A stretch of DNA of 64,000 nt, taken from contig NC_088098.1 of assembly GCF_036370855.1 (NCBI RefSeq), positions 143,922,721 through 143,986,720 of the forward strand. Direction: 5' to 3'. A model generated the notes under the pieces. The model was not told where the DNA came from and did not search any database. It worked only from the letters and a program-made list of their open reading frames with translations. The DNA is from Dromaius novaehollandiae (lineage: Eukaryota > Chordata > Aves > Casuariiformes > Dromaiidae). The position numbers were made by a program, and so were the translations under genes. Positions 37,933 to 50,119 of this stretch are shown one piece after another (position 1 is the first letter of the stretch; each line of letters opens with the position of its first letter).

Positions 37933-40900
37933 CTGTAATTACCTCTTTTTTATCTCAGCCCCAACCTTCGCTAGGTTAAACCTGCACGTGGCTTGCTTTG
38001 AAGGCATTGGATAGACTCCTGGTTACTCTACTGGACAAAACACCCTTTTGCAGAAGTGCCACATGTATTAGCAGGAACACACTTGCAGAAGAACAGCTTA
38101 TTCAGCAGAACGTCTTTCAGTGTCCCCAGGCAAAATAGGGAATACCACTAGCTGCAGCTAGACTATGGGCTTTTGCTGATGCAACAGTGTTGGTCACAAA
38201 CTACGCCAGGATGTAGATATGTAAGCCAGATATTGTGGTGTGCCTTTGGAGCGAGGTGCTACTTGACAAAAATGAAGGCCTTTTAACCCTGAAAGCTGCC
38301 AGATTTTCTGTATGGAAAATTCAAAGCTTCAAATGCAATAAAATACAGTGTTTATATACAGGTGCTAATAGCTGCTAGTGTACCTTGCAGAGAAGGGAGG
38401 GCTCACGTTGCTCTCGCTACGAGGATCTGCACATCTCTTACTTTCTGTATTACTAAAGGGAGAGATCTCAGCTAGCGGAGAAGCCCCTCTGAATGCAAAG
38501 TGTGGGTTGGTTGAGCGTTCTGGTAGTGTGTTACCTGGGCGATGATTAACGTAGAGTCTGTGTGAAAATTTAAGTCTGGCATGTAGAATACTAACTGCAT
38601 TTTAGGGTGACATCTCTCAAATAATTGAGGAGAACTCAGTGCACAGTGTAAGGCATGTGTTTGAAGTGCAGGCATTCTGTGTTCATGGAAAAGCCCTAGA
38701 GAGAGAAATATTGGAAACAGCAGAGAGCTACCCAACAAATTGCTTTATGTTTCTCAAAAAAAATTATTCAAATAATTTTAATTATTTAGCATCAAACAGA
38801 ATTTAAATGTAGGTGCAACTTTCTGATGTTTAGTATGGGTTTAAATATGAGTGCTGTCTGTAGGTAACTGCAGTCCATCGGCTTTGCAAGGTTCACCCTC
38901 TGAGACATGTCTGCAGATATATCAGCTGCGCAGGAGCTTGATTATCAGCCTTCTTGTGATGAAAATTGGGCTATAAATTCTATCTTAATAAACAGAGTAT
39001 ATTTTCCTAAAAAACACACAAGCAAACCCCACACGATCATTCCTTGAAAGACTGTGTTGCACTAAGACTGTTTCACACTAAATGATCTATTGAGAGGCCA
39101 TTTGATTTGAGCTTGATCCACTGGTCAGTTAAAATGGAAAAGCAGAATGCAGGTGTGAAATCTGTTTGTGCTAGAGCTGATGTCTGAAAAGTGCTGGTAT
39201 TTGTGTTTGATGTTCTTAGGAGGACTGATAGTGTGTACTGCTGTGTATCAATCTCTTTGAACTACTGGTTAGATGAATACTTTTTGAGTGAGATCATAAC
39301 CTGTCTACGCAAAATGCCAGGTGGTGTCTAGGAAGTCTTAGCCTTCATTCTTAGAAAAAAAAGAGGGTTAGGAGATTTCAGTCTCCGAAGTCATGCATTT
39401 CTATATCAAATGAACTTTTCCCTTTAAAATTTTGGAAAACTATTCATGGGAGGTAATTAGATGTAGGAATAAAATTAGGACATTGTGTCATACTACTGGA
39501 ACACTATCAATAATGGAATTCATTTTGTGAACAGTTCCATTTTTTCAGAGGACTCGGTGATGCTCTCTAATTGAAATATTAATAGCAGATAATGATACTA
39601 TAGAATGATGGCCTCTTCTATTGAGACATACTTCAAGAGCTTTTAGTCTGTGTGGTAATTCCGTATATTAAAAATCTTTGACAATTTGATGAATAGCAAT
39701 TAGAGCATGCACAATAGCTTTAAGTTAACTAATTCCCTAAGTCCCATGAATCTGCTTTAGATTAATGGCCTATAAAAATGTCTAATTTTTTTTTAATCGT
39801 TTGAAACAACTAGCTGTCTCTGCTGCAAAGGATGTTGCTTCTTTGTGAAAACTTTGATGCATATTTTGTGAGGAACAAGAAAGCTGGACAGAAATTGAAA
39901 ATATGCCTGAATATGGGATAGCTTCAGCGTGTAGTAAGGGAGGACAGGAATCTGATGACTGTTTTCAGAGAAAAAGGCTATCATGAGAGAATTAGGAGAT
40001 TGCATGTAACACAGTGGGGACCTTTATGCCTTTGGACTGCAGAGTCCATATTCCATTTGAAACCTCTGTCCTGATCATGTTACCAAAGAAGAGAACAATG
40101 AATAAAATTCCGTCTTTGGAAAACAAATATTTTACAAGTCTTGTAGACAAATATATATATATGATATACTGAGTGATATACTGAGTACATTCTTTACTGC
40201 TGTTTGGACACTTTACCAGGTGTTTACTAGCCAGAGAAATAAAAATATTAGCCAGAGGCTAATTTGAAGGAGGTGGAAACAATACTCAGGAAATTGTTGC
40301 TGAGAGGGAGAGGAAGGGGTGTTGAGGCTTTAATTCCATCTTTTTTCTTGACCCAGTGGCACCTGAGAGTTATCTTGCGTTAGTGTTGATACTGTAATGG
40401 TTTCTGATCATGAGTCACTTTTGAAGATTTTAATAATATGGAAATGCGCTTTTTAACATTTTAGGTTTTAATTAAGTGAGGATATCTCAGGGCAGATTTA
40501 AATACTGATTGGTTTATGTGCTATACTTCCTGTTAACTAGATTTTTCCCAATAATCACTAATCATTTTGCACCTCTCTTCCTGATTCTAATTGCTAGAGC
40601 TTTGTACATTATAACAAGCACTTCAGTTCAGAAGTGATTGCACGATTTTCTAAAGCGAAGTACTCCAGAAACTTTCAATTACCTTTTAAGTTCTGTATAG
40701 CAACATATGACTTCTGCTTGCTTCTTTATGTTTTATGGAAATACTGTCACTCTAAAACCATGGGATGTAAAGGGGACTGTTTAAATGGTAGCAGAGCATT
40801 TTGTTGTTGGAAGATGAAGATCTGAATGTGACCTTCAGCTGTATGCTCTTAAGCTTGATTAGAATATGCAAATGATATTCTCTATCTCTGAGAAGAAAGA

Positions 40901-41385
40901 AGATGCTGTTTCAAATAATTTTCATGACCTTGCCAGCTTTCTTTTTTCAAAATTATTTATCTAATATAGTAGGAAATATTTAAAGAAACTATTTTCGTGT
41001 GTATTGGTTGCCCAGCTGTATTTCTCCATCTGCACTCTGAGTGAGAAGTGAAGGAATGATTAATTCAATCTTTTAATAGCATGTAGTCAAAATAAGAGGT
41101 GTTAAAATTTACAAGTAAAAATAGAAACTATAAAGAACATATTAGGATTTGTAATACAATGTACTATACTGTCTAGAAATATGGCAATACTGTCAATACT
41201 GTCCTGAAAATTAAAAAGAAAATATTTGGAGTATAGGTCATAGTGCAAAATATAATTTGTTTTCTGGTGTTTTCTAATTCCTGTGATAAAATGTTTTTTG
41301 TGATAAAATGCTAAAAAGCAGATAGCACTATTTTGCTTTTGGCTTGATTTCTGGTTTAACCACAAGTAAGTGATACAGTTTCTAC

Positions 41386-41602
41386 ATATGAAAGTGTAGA
41401 TGAATATTTGAGTCTCAGCATTTTCTGAGCTTTGGGTAGTGTAAATATTCTCCAATAGTCGATGTTCTTGATGGAACCTTTCTTCCATGAAGGGTATGAG
41501 GGCCTGGGTGCCCAGGCTGACTTCCACATTATCTGGGATTAAATCAAGAGTAGCTTCTGTTTTTTCTGAGGTCTCTTCCTCTTGAAGAACGCCGTTCATC
41601 AT
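41386..41602 (-). CDS. Candidate first coding exon, antisense gene
   Basis: On the minus strand, a TAA codon followed by ATG ATG opens a frame whose first 65 or so residues are hydrophilic and acidic (MMNGVLQEEETSEKTEATLD, then IPDNVEVSLGTQALIPFMEE). An acceptor-like catttcag lies about ten bases before the ATG, so this could be exon 2 with a short 5' UTR. A modest donor (ttcatat then gtagaa) would end the exon at 41,386 in phase 1, compatible with the acceptor at 37,932. Beyond that point the frame turns hydrophobic and AT-rich, as expected for intron. Unidentified. It could be an alternative start of the same antisense locus. Confidence 0.25.
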
Positions 41603-41997
41603 TTATAATCTTCTGAAATGTGATTTCTGTATTGTGTGCAGTTGTGACATTTATTTAGTTTATAATGGAGAAAAAACACTTCAGTCTGCAGTCTCACTTT
41701 TTTCTTTATCATTCCAAAGTCACTGTCATCATCCTGGTTGTTAGATCAAAACTATAACCTAAATGATAATTTTTCACAGTTAGACATGAAATTTTAGAAC
41801 ATTAGGAGTTCTGTCGTGCATTTCACACAGATAACAGCAGTGTTTATCAAATTTTACGAGGTAGCTGGGACATGATATTTCTGAAAGAATATGTTTTCTG
41901 ACATTATTTAAAGTTTGTTTTATTTTCTGTTTATTTTTCCTCACAAATTGATCTCTGGCTTTCTGAGCATGATGTGGAGAAGTATTACAGCTATTGA

Positions 41998-42001
<4 letters not shown>

Positions 42002-42033
<32 letters not shown>
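42002..42033 (+). repeat. Poly(T) run, 32 bases
   Basis: Uninterrupted T run read directly. On the minus strand it is A32 and may be a retroposed tail, with no visible source. Confidence 0.92.
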
Positions 42034-42034
<1 letters not shown>

Positions 42035-44309
42035 GACAAGTCTGCCTTTGAATGGCAAATGTTTGGTGAAACTGGAACTTTCTGCTGTTTGGAATGAGAG
42101 TTATATTGGGAAGGCTTTTTTATGCCCAGGATATAATTTATGAGGCAGACAGGCCTGATTCAGAGCAAGGACCCATCAGACTATTCGTCAAGTGGATTCT
42201 GAGACAGAGCTGCATCTATCTGTTAGGTGTTTGTATAAGCTTGAAGTCCGGAGAATCTGTCCGAGTCCAATCCTCTCAGACCAACTTCTTTTAGATATTC
42301 CACACATGGAGGGTATAATGTTTAATCTCAAAATTTACTTATTTGAAGATATTTGATGTTACCTGGGATTTTTGATTTAGCAGAGTGATACAGCACTGTA
42401 CTGAAATTCCAATACAAGCAAACTCTCACAATTGCAATACACAGTTCAATCACAATACCAATGCGATCTCCATTACTGGTCTCTATAATATGCTCACTGT
42501 TGCGACACTGGGTGCCCCCAATCCCCAGGAAGGGATATATGGGTTGAAACCAGCTCAAGCTCGTTTTTCTCTTAGAAATTCTTTTGTTAGTTGTTCAGCT
42601 TTTATCCTCTCTGTTGGGCTGAGTCATGTATACAGTTCCCTCATGCTGGCCTGGCTAACTAGGGAGACATTCACACTGTTTTGATGAACTCAAGGAGAAA
42701 CACTTAAGCCAGTTGATCCACTCAGCTGAGGTGTAGTCAGTCCATCCACTCAACTGACAGCTGTTTATCTGTGGCCACCCTCTAGTCCCGTTTGTGTTGA
42801 GATGAGCTCAGCTTTCGGTGCAATAGCTGTGGTCAGTCACACCCTAGGTTATTCCTGAGTTTCATGGGCACCTCGCCCTTGCCCATCTCCTCTGAGCCTT
42901 CTTCCATTGTAGGGGTTTATTGGTCCCAGACTGTTAGGTTCCCGATGCAGAGTGAAAACATTTCTGATGTCTGTAACTTTTGCAGGATGGGCAAATTCAT
43001 TCTACAGATACTAGACTATGCAGAGTTATTTCCATTACCTATATTTAGATCTGGGATGAGTGCCTCTTTTTCATGTTATTTCACAACAGGGAAAAAACTA
43101 ATTACAAGATGGCATGACTTAAAGAGCACTGTGAAGTTTTACATAAAGTGACATTGCCTAAGGTATTGCACAGTTACTTTTGCCCAGAGGGGTGGAGTAT
43201 GGGAGTATCAGTAAATCTGTTCAAAAGATAACCAGATGCTTTTTCTTAAATTAAAGATCCACCTGTATTTAACTTCCCTATCTTCAGTGTGACTGGAGTG
43301 AAAGCGAAGAAAGCCAAAGATTAAGATTTAATAGGTAAATATATAAAAGGAATGAAAGAGAAGCAGGAGAAAGAATAAACGGCAAATGGAAATATGTCTT
43401 TTTCTGTTCTTGTGATAGTATTTTCCCATGCAAGAAATGATATGGGTAAATGGATTCTTTAAATATATGTGTATGTAGGGAACAGTTACTTCCTTCTTGG
43501 AGTTAGGATCAAGTTTCTTTTCTTGGTCTTTTTAACAAATCCATTAATTGCTAACATTCAGGGTGTGGCTAGCCAGTATACAGTAATAATTATCAGGATT
43601 TCTTCATACTATTGCAAAGACCTTCTTGTCCTTATTTCACAAAACACTGTGTTGGATTTTTGTGAAATACTTTTTATGAGAGAAGCCAGGACTTTTCATA
43701 TCTTGATAGCTTTGGCTGAACTGATTAAGTACCATGCCCTTCAGTTACTTCTCACATTACATGGGAGTGCAATGATATAGAGGCATTCATGCCTCATAAG
43801 CCTTTCATATTTGGCTATATGGCAACAAATCCCTCAATTCTCTTCCAAGCTAAGAAAGGAGTTCCATGGTCTCATCCTACTCCCTAGTTGGCGTCTGTCC
43901 CCAAGAAAAAAATGATTGCACGGTTCAGCAAAATATGCCCTGTGTGGTGTAACATAAGCAGGTAGTGCTGTGCCAAATATTCTTGCACAAGTTTGTCAAT
44001 ATATATCAGCCCATATCTGAAATATCCTTGTTACTTGAGACTAGTATTTCTCCAGCAGAAACTGGCTCAAGCTTGGAATAGCAGGGGTGTTTACAGTAAG
44101 GACTAGCATGTGGTGGCAGAATTTGTTTAAAGTCTGCATTGAGCTTGCAGAAACATAACTAAACTGACATAATCTATAGTTGCAGGTCTAAGGCAATTTT
44201 TCTGTCTCTTATTGCTCTCTCTCTCTCTTCCTCCCTTCTTCACCTCTTTCCTCCATCCCCACCTACAGATCTAATGCTCTTCTATTCCTACAAATTCACG
44301 TATGTAGTT

Positions 44310-44329
44310 CCCCCCCCCCCCCCCCCCCC
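44310..44329 (+). repeat. Poly(C) run, 20 bases
   Basis: Uninterrupted C run, an unusual homopolymer class and a potential quadruplex/i-motif or assembly-length uncertainty site. It is followed by gtaagg. Confidence 0.9.
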
Positions 44330-46049
44330 GTAAGGATTGTGGGTAAACCTGGATTCCTGTGGAATTTCTGGCAGATTTTAATAGTGTACTGTGGTATTTC
44401 CCAACTGGCTGATTTGCATCAGTCTATGTATTTGGCATTTGTAAAAAATAGGTTCAAATTTCTTATCTATAGATGAGTTTTGGCTAAATGAACCAAGTAC
44501 TCTAGAATGGCAAGCATGGTCACAAGTGAGATTTAGGACTCGCAAACTGCACCCTGCCTTCTATTTTTGCTTTCTTTACCTTAGGGCAGCTCCATATTTG
44601 CTGGGATCAAATTTCTTAAAAACTCACTGTCAAAATCAGCCTGAACTTGAATAGTGAAAAGATCAGGTATATCTTCATCAGACCATTGTTCCGTGCAGCC
44701 TTCTGTCCTATCTATCGTCTAAGAGAAAACCAATTCAGGAATTACAAGCAAACTCCCCAAATTAGCCACCCTCCTTAGTTTTCTCCATTCTCAGCATCTT
44801 CTGTTTTGGGGGGCACATTTAGCCTTTTTTGTGTGTGTGATGGAAAGGCCTGACTGCAGAAAGTCTGCATAGGGTTTATTGGTGAAAAAGGTTCTTCACA
44901 GTCGGAGCGAAGAGTCAGTTTAAATTAGTTCTGAAAACTACCACCTTTATTGCTTTTGAAAACTACAATTATCTTTTTCTCTGTGCAGCCCTTCTGGCAA
45001 GTCTAGCAGTATGAAAAAGACCAGGAACAATATTATTGAGGGTCCTATTTGTCAAATAAACTTAAGTTACTCAAGCTCCAAACAAAAGGTATGTGAAAAT
45101 GTAGCTTTCCCAGGTGCTCTTAACTAGGCAGAACATTTTCATTTGCAAACACTTCAGTCACAAGCTTAGAAAAAATGGCACTGAAAATACATGTGCAAAT
45201 GCAAAGAAAATATTCAACTTTCTGATGACTTTGGCAAGAGTTATAACATTCCTTCCTACCAGTTAGTGGCTACAGTGCCTTGATTTACACCATCTTCCAC
45301 TCACCAAACCTAAGTCAATTTGTTAGCAGTAAGCAGCAGTAGACCAAGCAGTCTTGGTCACTCTTTGCTTGACTATTTTTGCTTTGAGGACAACACCTCT
45401 ATACCAAGCTTTGTGATTCAGGTGTATTAAATTGCTAGAGGAAGTTACTGTCTCTTTCAGCTAAATACCTGGAGGTAGGGGAGAAGGTGAGCAGAGGGGG
45501 GAAAGTGTTGAAGTACTTGAAAATGACCTCTTCTCTACAAAAATGTTTTTTTTTTTTTCTCAGTCTTTTGAGAGGCTAATATTCCTTTCCTTTTTTCTCC
45601 TTCTCCTTCCCGTCTTGCCTTCCACACACTTCTCCCTTTATCTGTATTTATACTGTCTTTCCAAGAATCGCTAGAAGAGTTGTGGATAGGTGTGTCATGC
45701 AAATGAAGTTTTCCAGTGCAGCACTTACCCCCTCCCATTTTTGCTAGAGAAATCTCTTATTACAAGGCTTTGATTTTTGATTGCCAGAAGCTGTTGCTCT
45801 AAAAATCTGTCTCAATTATGGTATCATTATTTTTCTTTAGCAAAAAATATTTCTTTCAGTCCTGTAATGCTGGTGTCATAACTCTCTTCTTACTACTGCA
45901 CCACTTTATTTTGCATCTTCTTTCCCAGTATATGGATTTCTTTTAATGTAGCTGGATCTTGCTGCGGATATTTTGATACAATCTTTTAACAGTGTTATTG
46001 AGCTCTAATAATACTACCCACCTATATAATACCTCACAAAGCCTCCAAA

Positions 46050-46165
46050 AGAGATGAAGAATAGGAGAGAGGAGGAGCTATCTGCCTATTAATCTTTTGT
46101 ATATAGCTTTCCCATATGCTAAGTGACTTGTCCAGGGTTAAAGACCTTGAGTAGATTTCAGGAAG
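46050..46165 (-). repeat. MIR-like SINE fragment, reverse orientation
   Basis: The stretch gctaagtgacttgtccaggg, followed by ttaaagaccttgagtag, matches the reverse complement of the central MIR block (gttaagtgacttgcccaggg, then tcacacagctagtaag). Edges are approximate. Confidence 0.4.
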
Positions 46166-47681
46166 TTCTCTCTCTGGCTTTTGTGAATGGCTTATCTTCT
46201 TGCCTGCAAATATTATCACTCTCTCCCAATAAGCAAGCTGGCATGTGTGTAAAAAAGCTACACAAATGCTATAACCTTACAACAGGTTTAAATTTGCTTT
46301 TTTCGCTGTTTTGATTGGCAGTTTGAACAAAAATCATTAGTTTGGCTCAACATATTACTGATTTTTGCTTCTAAACCTGAAGAGATATCACTTGTTCCTG
46401 TGGTGATGAGGGGGGAAGAGATGAGGGTACATGTAGGCTCCTTAGTCTGGTGAGCACACTCTTTTTCCAGTTGGCAAAGCTGCTGACTCTCCTGCTTTTA
46501 TCCGTCATTTACTACCCTGCTACATTTTGGCCATTTGTCCCAGCTTTGTGGATACCTGGTGGCTTGGCTTGATTGGATTGCCAGGTGTGCTGACAGCTCA
46601 GCGAAACTGCTGCAGGCATTGGCCATGCTGCACATGTGCAATCGGGCTGCTGCGTTCTGGAAAGGCTAACTTCACGGTGTGTGGGCTGCACATGCCTTCC
46701 TCTTTAGGCTATACCAGACCAAAATATGGGGGATGCAGCTTTTCTGAATTCCTAACATTGGTAAATGTGAGTTATTTGTGGCCTGGCTCATTGGCACCCA
46801 GTTATTAGGACCCTTGTGAGCCTTAGGTCACAGTTCCTGGATCTTATGGACACCAGGAGATTTACTGTGGTTTTGGGAGCACTTGTTAATGATCTATGTT
46901 TCCTATCAGTTACTGTGTGGGAAGGTTCTTAAATTAGATCTTCTAGCTGCTGAAATTTTTACAGCCATCTGGCTGTTGTTCCATTCATAGCACTTTGAGA
47001 TACTATTCATTTGTAGGATAAGGGATCCATTTCCATGATTTGGTTCCTCCTGCTGTTCTGATTCTTCAACACCTTTCCCATGACTAACTCCAATGCCAGC
47101 CTGTCTCCAATACCTCCGTTTGCTCATGAGTCTTGACTTTAACTTATTTTGTGAACATAAAACCAGACAAAAGCTGATAGCGTTGTCACCTAGTTGATGC
47201 AAATCTCCAGTTATGCTTGGAAAGAGATGCTCTTCCTGGGCAGATAAATTACCCCTAAGCAATATCTCCAAATGATTCAGGGTACACTGGACCTTATTGG
47301 TCATGTGCCAGTTGATCTGCGTGTGTGCATGACAGTTGTTCATGAGCAGAAAGTCCTGGAACTGATGAAACCAGCAGAATACCTTGTCATAAGAGGACTA
47401 GTCAGGCTGGTTGCCACCTACCTGGTATCCAGCCTTGAAAGCCTTCAATCTTGGTTACATACTGATGTTCCTCAGGAAAGTGATAGGAAGCAGCAGAGGC
47501 AGAAAAGATTTTTATGTGCAAATTCAGGAAGACCATTTGCATTTGAAAGATAATCTGTGCAAGCTTACGACTTACAGCTTCTTTTCTCTTAGTGAAAGTT
47601 TATGTCAAAAAAAAAAAAAGGCTGGTTTATTCCTCAGGACTTGAATGTCTGACATGCAATGTTTTCTGTTAGGATGGGTAC

Positions 47682-47859
47682 CTTCTCTACATCCTGGAAT
47701 CATTTTTTTGAGTCTGGATGCTGTGTACCGGCGTTCTACCAGGATGGAAGTGTATGGAGATGTTTCTGTAAGGCTTAAACAGAAGCCTATTGCTGAAAGC
47801 TGTTCCCCAGTTGTCTCCTGATTGCCTCCCGGAGTAGCAAATGAATTATTTTGTACCAT
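47682..47859 (-). CDS. Candidate internal coding exon, antisense gene
   Basis: A minus-strand segment of 178 bases starts after ttcaaagcag and ends at GAGAAG then gtaccc. It is open in phase 0 and leaves one base (phase 1). The peptide (starting MVQNNSFATPGG, later ETSPYTSILVERRYTASRLK) looks protein-like and is not recognised. Its entry phase matches the exit phase of the candidate exon at 52,691-52,833, and its exit phase matches the terminal candidate at 37,932. A weaker internal donor (ATCCTG then gtagaa) exists. The evidence is splice signals and phase only. Confidence 0.28.
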
Positions 47860-49441
47860 CTGCTTTGAAACGGATGCTAATGGCTATAATCTCAGGACTA
47901 TCACAGTGTAAATTGGAGGAAAGATTGGAACATTTTGGGACAGGAGAAACTACTCAATAATTTTGCAGTAGATTGAACTATATGAATTCTCTGAGCCAGC
48001 CAGGAGAAATTGTTTGTGCCGTATCCTGTGGCATTAGATTAGGACTGATAATTACAGTTTGCCCTCTTTTTCTCACTCAGTGTTGCTATACAGGAACAGC
48101 TCCAAACTTGATACTTGTTATTCTGTCATCAGACTAAATATTCATTGTGGCTTCTTTTCTTTTCTTTTTTTCCATTTGTGGTTCTGCCAGTTACCTTCAG
48201 GCATAATTTTTACATGTAAATTATTCACTTATAGGAAGAAGGAAAAAAATAACTGTTAGGATTTGTCTGTGGAGGTCTCTTCAGCATAAATTCCACCAAA
48301 ATCCCTGTGCTAAGTGCTCAGTTCAGTAGGTGCAGGCAGCTCCTTGCTCAGTACCTCTTAGGTGACCAGCTGGTTGGATGCCTTCAGCAGTGCTTGTCTT
48401 TCTTGACTGATAAGGACTGGAGACTTATTCAGACAGTCTGAATTCTGCCTTTGGCATTTAATGTCTTTAAAAAGGGTTTTAATGAGGAGATTAATATAAA
48501 GATATTATATGTTAATGTCCACATGACTCATAATATTCCACAATGCAGATGCGGGATTAATAGGGTAGGGGATGAGACTTAATATAAATTTGAAGCAATT
48601 TGCTTTGTACTTCATAATAAACTTTTAATACCTTTTTGCCTCATACAGGCTGTGTTGTAAAGCTTGCAGAATACCAAAGCAATCAACTTTTAAGGGGAGC
48701 TGTTTTTCTGGGATTTGCACTGTCTGTGTTTACGTAGTACGTTTCTGCAAAGAAGACAGTTTAATGCTTCTGTTTTATTTTGACTACTTTAATTACCCCC
48801 ATTCCTACCCCTGAAGTTGAGATTTTGCCAGCAGGAACTGGTAATTGATACAGAACAACATTCTGTTTTATTTCTCTGTGGTTTTAGCAATTGCACAGAC
48901 ATCTTGACAGTCCTCTTTAAGAGCCTCTAGAAAATTAGTAATTTTATTTCATTTAAAAAAATACTGATTTTGCCTTAAATTCCTCATAGTATCAGCTGTA
49001 TGTGAGGATGTGTCTGTACATGGAAGTTATTTCAGATTAAGGAAAAGTATATTTAAAAGCACAGTAATTATTCTAAAATAGCTTCTTTTGGAATTGAAGC
49101 TTCAATAGCTTTCATGTCATTTGGATGTATTTATTCCAGAATAAATCTGCCTTTTCCTGCTTTAGTTGAATCCATTTTCAGAGTAGATGCGCTTATTTGT
49201 TCTGAATAATTTGAGATGCAGGCAGAACCTTCAGCCTGAGAGAATCCTCTATCCAAATTTGGCTTGATAAAGAAATGCTTAAAGACTGCAGGCTAGTTTC
49301 GTTGAATATAAAGAGAGAGGAACAGATAATGCCTGGTCAGGATTTTTCATTAACACCCATGCTGTACAGTTCTAATATCCCACAATGAAATCAGTGGAGT
49401 TACACCTCTGTAATTGAGATCAGTATCTACCTATTTTTCAG

Positions 49442-49704
49442 GAGCAGGAACAGAGAGCGAGCTGGAATATTTTATATTAGGTGCAAGAACTGTCAAAGAG
49501 AATCTGCTTGGTGTAGCAAACCCACTGGGACATCGCTGCCACCTGCCTCGGAGGGGGCTCTCCAGTGCCAAGCAGTGTTTAGCTCAAGCTGTCACACAAA
49601 GCAAAACCATATCTGCCGGAAAAGCAGCCTGCGCCCAGGTCTGTTTTGGAAGTCCTGTGTTAGATTGCATTGTGAAAAAGGTGTTTTCAGCTCCATGCCA
49701 GTAG
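49442..49704 (+). CDS. Candidate alternative terminal exon, in phase with DHRSX exon 1
   Basis: A good acceptor (tatctacctatttttcag) ends at 49,441. The following sequence is open in the phase left by DHRSX exon 1: the leftover G plus GA gives Gly, then AGTESELEYFILGARTVKEN and about 67 more codons to TAG at 49,702-49,704. An AATAAA follows at 50,089. A transcript joining DHRSX exon 1 to this exon would encode a protein of about 125 residues with the DHRSX N-terminal hydrophobic segment but no dehydrogenase fold. The segment may derive partly from an ancient amniote repeat (sequence just upstream, atcagtggagttacacctct, looks like one). The chance of phase agreement alone is one in three. Confidence 0.25.
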
Positions 49705-49839
49705 AATTCTAGTGGAAACAAGACACTCATAGACTGTATTTTGCTATAATTAGTTATAGCTGACTTATACACTGTACCTGGATTTGATCTTGGCTGCCTG
49801 TGTTGAAGTAAAGACTAGCAGCATCTCATCTTCACAGAG

Positions 49840-49859
49840 TTTTTTTTTTTTTTTTTTTT
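49840..49859 (+). repeat. Poly(T) run, 20 bases
   Basis: Uninterrupted T run. A 14-base G run follows at 49,925-49,938. Confidence 0.9.
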
Positions 49860-49924
49860 ACATTAAGGTATCTGTCTTGATGGAAACAAGACACCTGTTG
49901 CTGCTGATGAAAAAAATAAGAATT

Positions 49925-49938
49925 GGGGGGGGGGGGGG
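49925..49938 (+). repeat. Poly(G) run, 14 bases
   Basis: Uninterrupted G run, a potential quadruplex-forming or length-variable site inside the putative 3' UTR of the 49.44-kb candidate exon. Confidence 0.9.
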
Positions 49939-50088
49939 ATTTCTCTTTTCCAAAAGATTTGTTTCAGTTTTCAATGGATTCTTTGTTTCCCATTTTAGAT
50001 TTAGAAACTGATATACTGAGGTGTGTTATGTAGTGTTATGTCTATTTAAAACCATGTTCTGTGGAAGTTATATATTGTACCTGTTGTA

Positions 50089-50094
50089 AATAAA
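50089..50094 (+). promoter_or_regulatory. Candidate poly(A) signal after the 49.44-kb exon
   Basis: AATAAA followed after about 25 bases by a GT-containing stretch (actagtgtgtctg), consistent with a plus-strand cleavage site. Confidence 0.3.
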
Positions 50095-50119
50095 CAGATA
50101 TTTATCATTTACTAGTGTG

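Larger units (their letters stand above)
41603..47681. other. DHRSX intron 1, stretch without a supported gene
   Basis: This contains homopolymers (T32 at 42,002 and C20 at 44,310) and a MIR-like fragment near 46.1 kb. A compositionally different stretch at 42,130-42,960 might be an old LTR or other repeat but could not be identified. A minus-strand splice-bounded segment at about 44,581-44,650 contains a stop in its only open frame and was not called. Confidence 0.55.

Noticed and set aside
38450-38496. Minus-strand 47-base splice-bounded open segment
   Set aside because: Too short for a coding judgement, and the entry phase does not match the neighbouring candidates.
42130-42960. Possible LTR or other long repeat
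   Set aside because: The composition differs from its surroundings, but no LTR ends, primer-binding site, polypurine tract or retroviral frame could be shown.
44581-44650. Minus-strand segment ending at a good gtaaag donor
   Set aside because: The only open frame has a TAA just before the donor, so it cannot be an internal coding exon.
47422-47470. Minus-strand micro-exon (EHQYVTKIEGFQGWIP) with a strong gtaggt donor and a long pyrimidine tract
   Set aside because: The splice sites are good, but its phase does not fit after the 47.8-kb candidate exon with that exon's best donor, and 49-base matches arise by chance. Kept only as an alternative exon to test.
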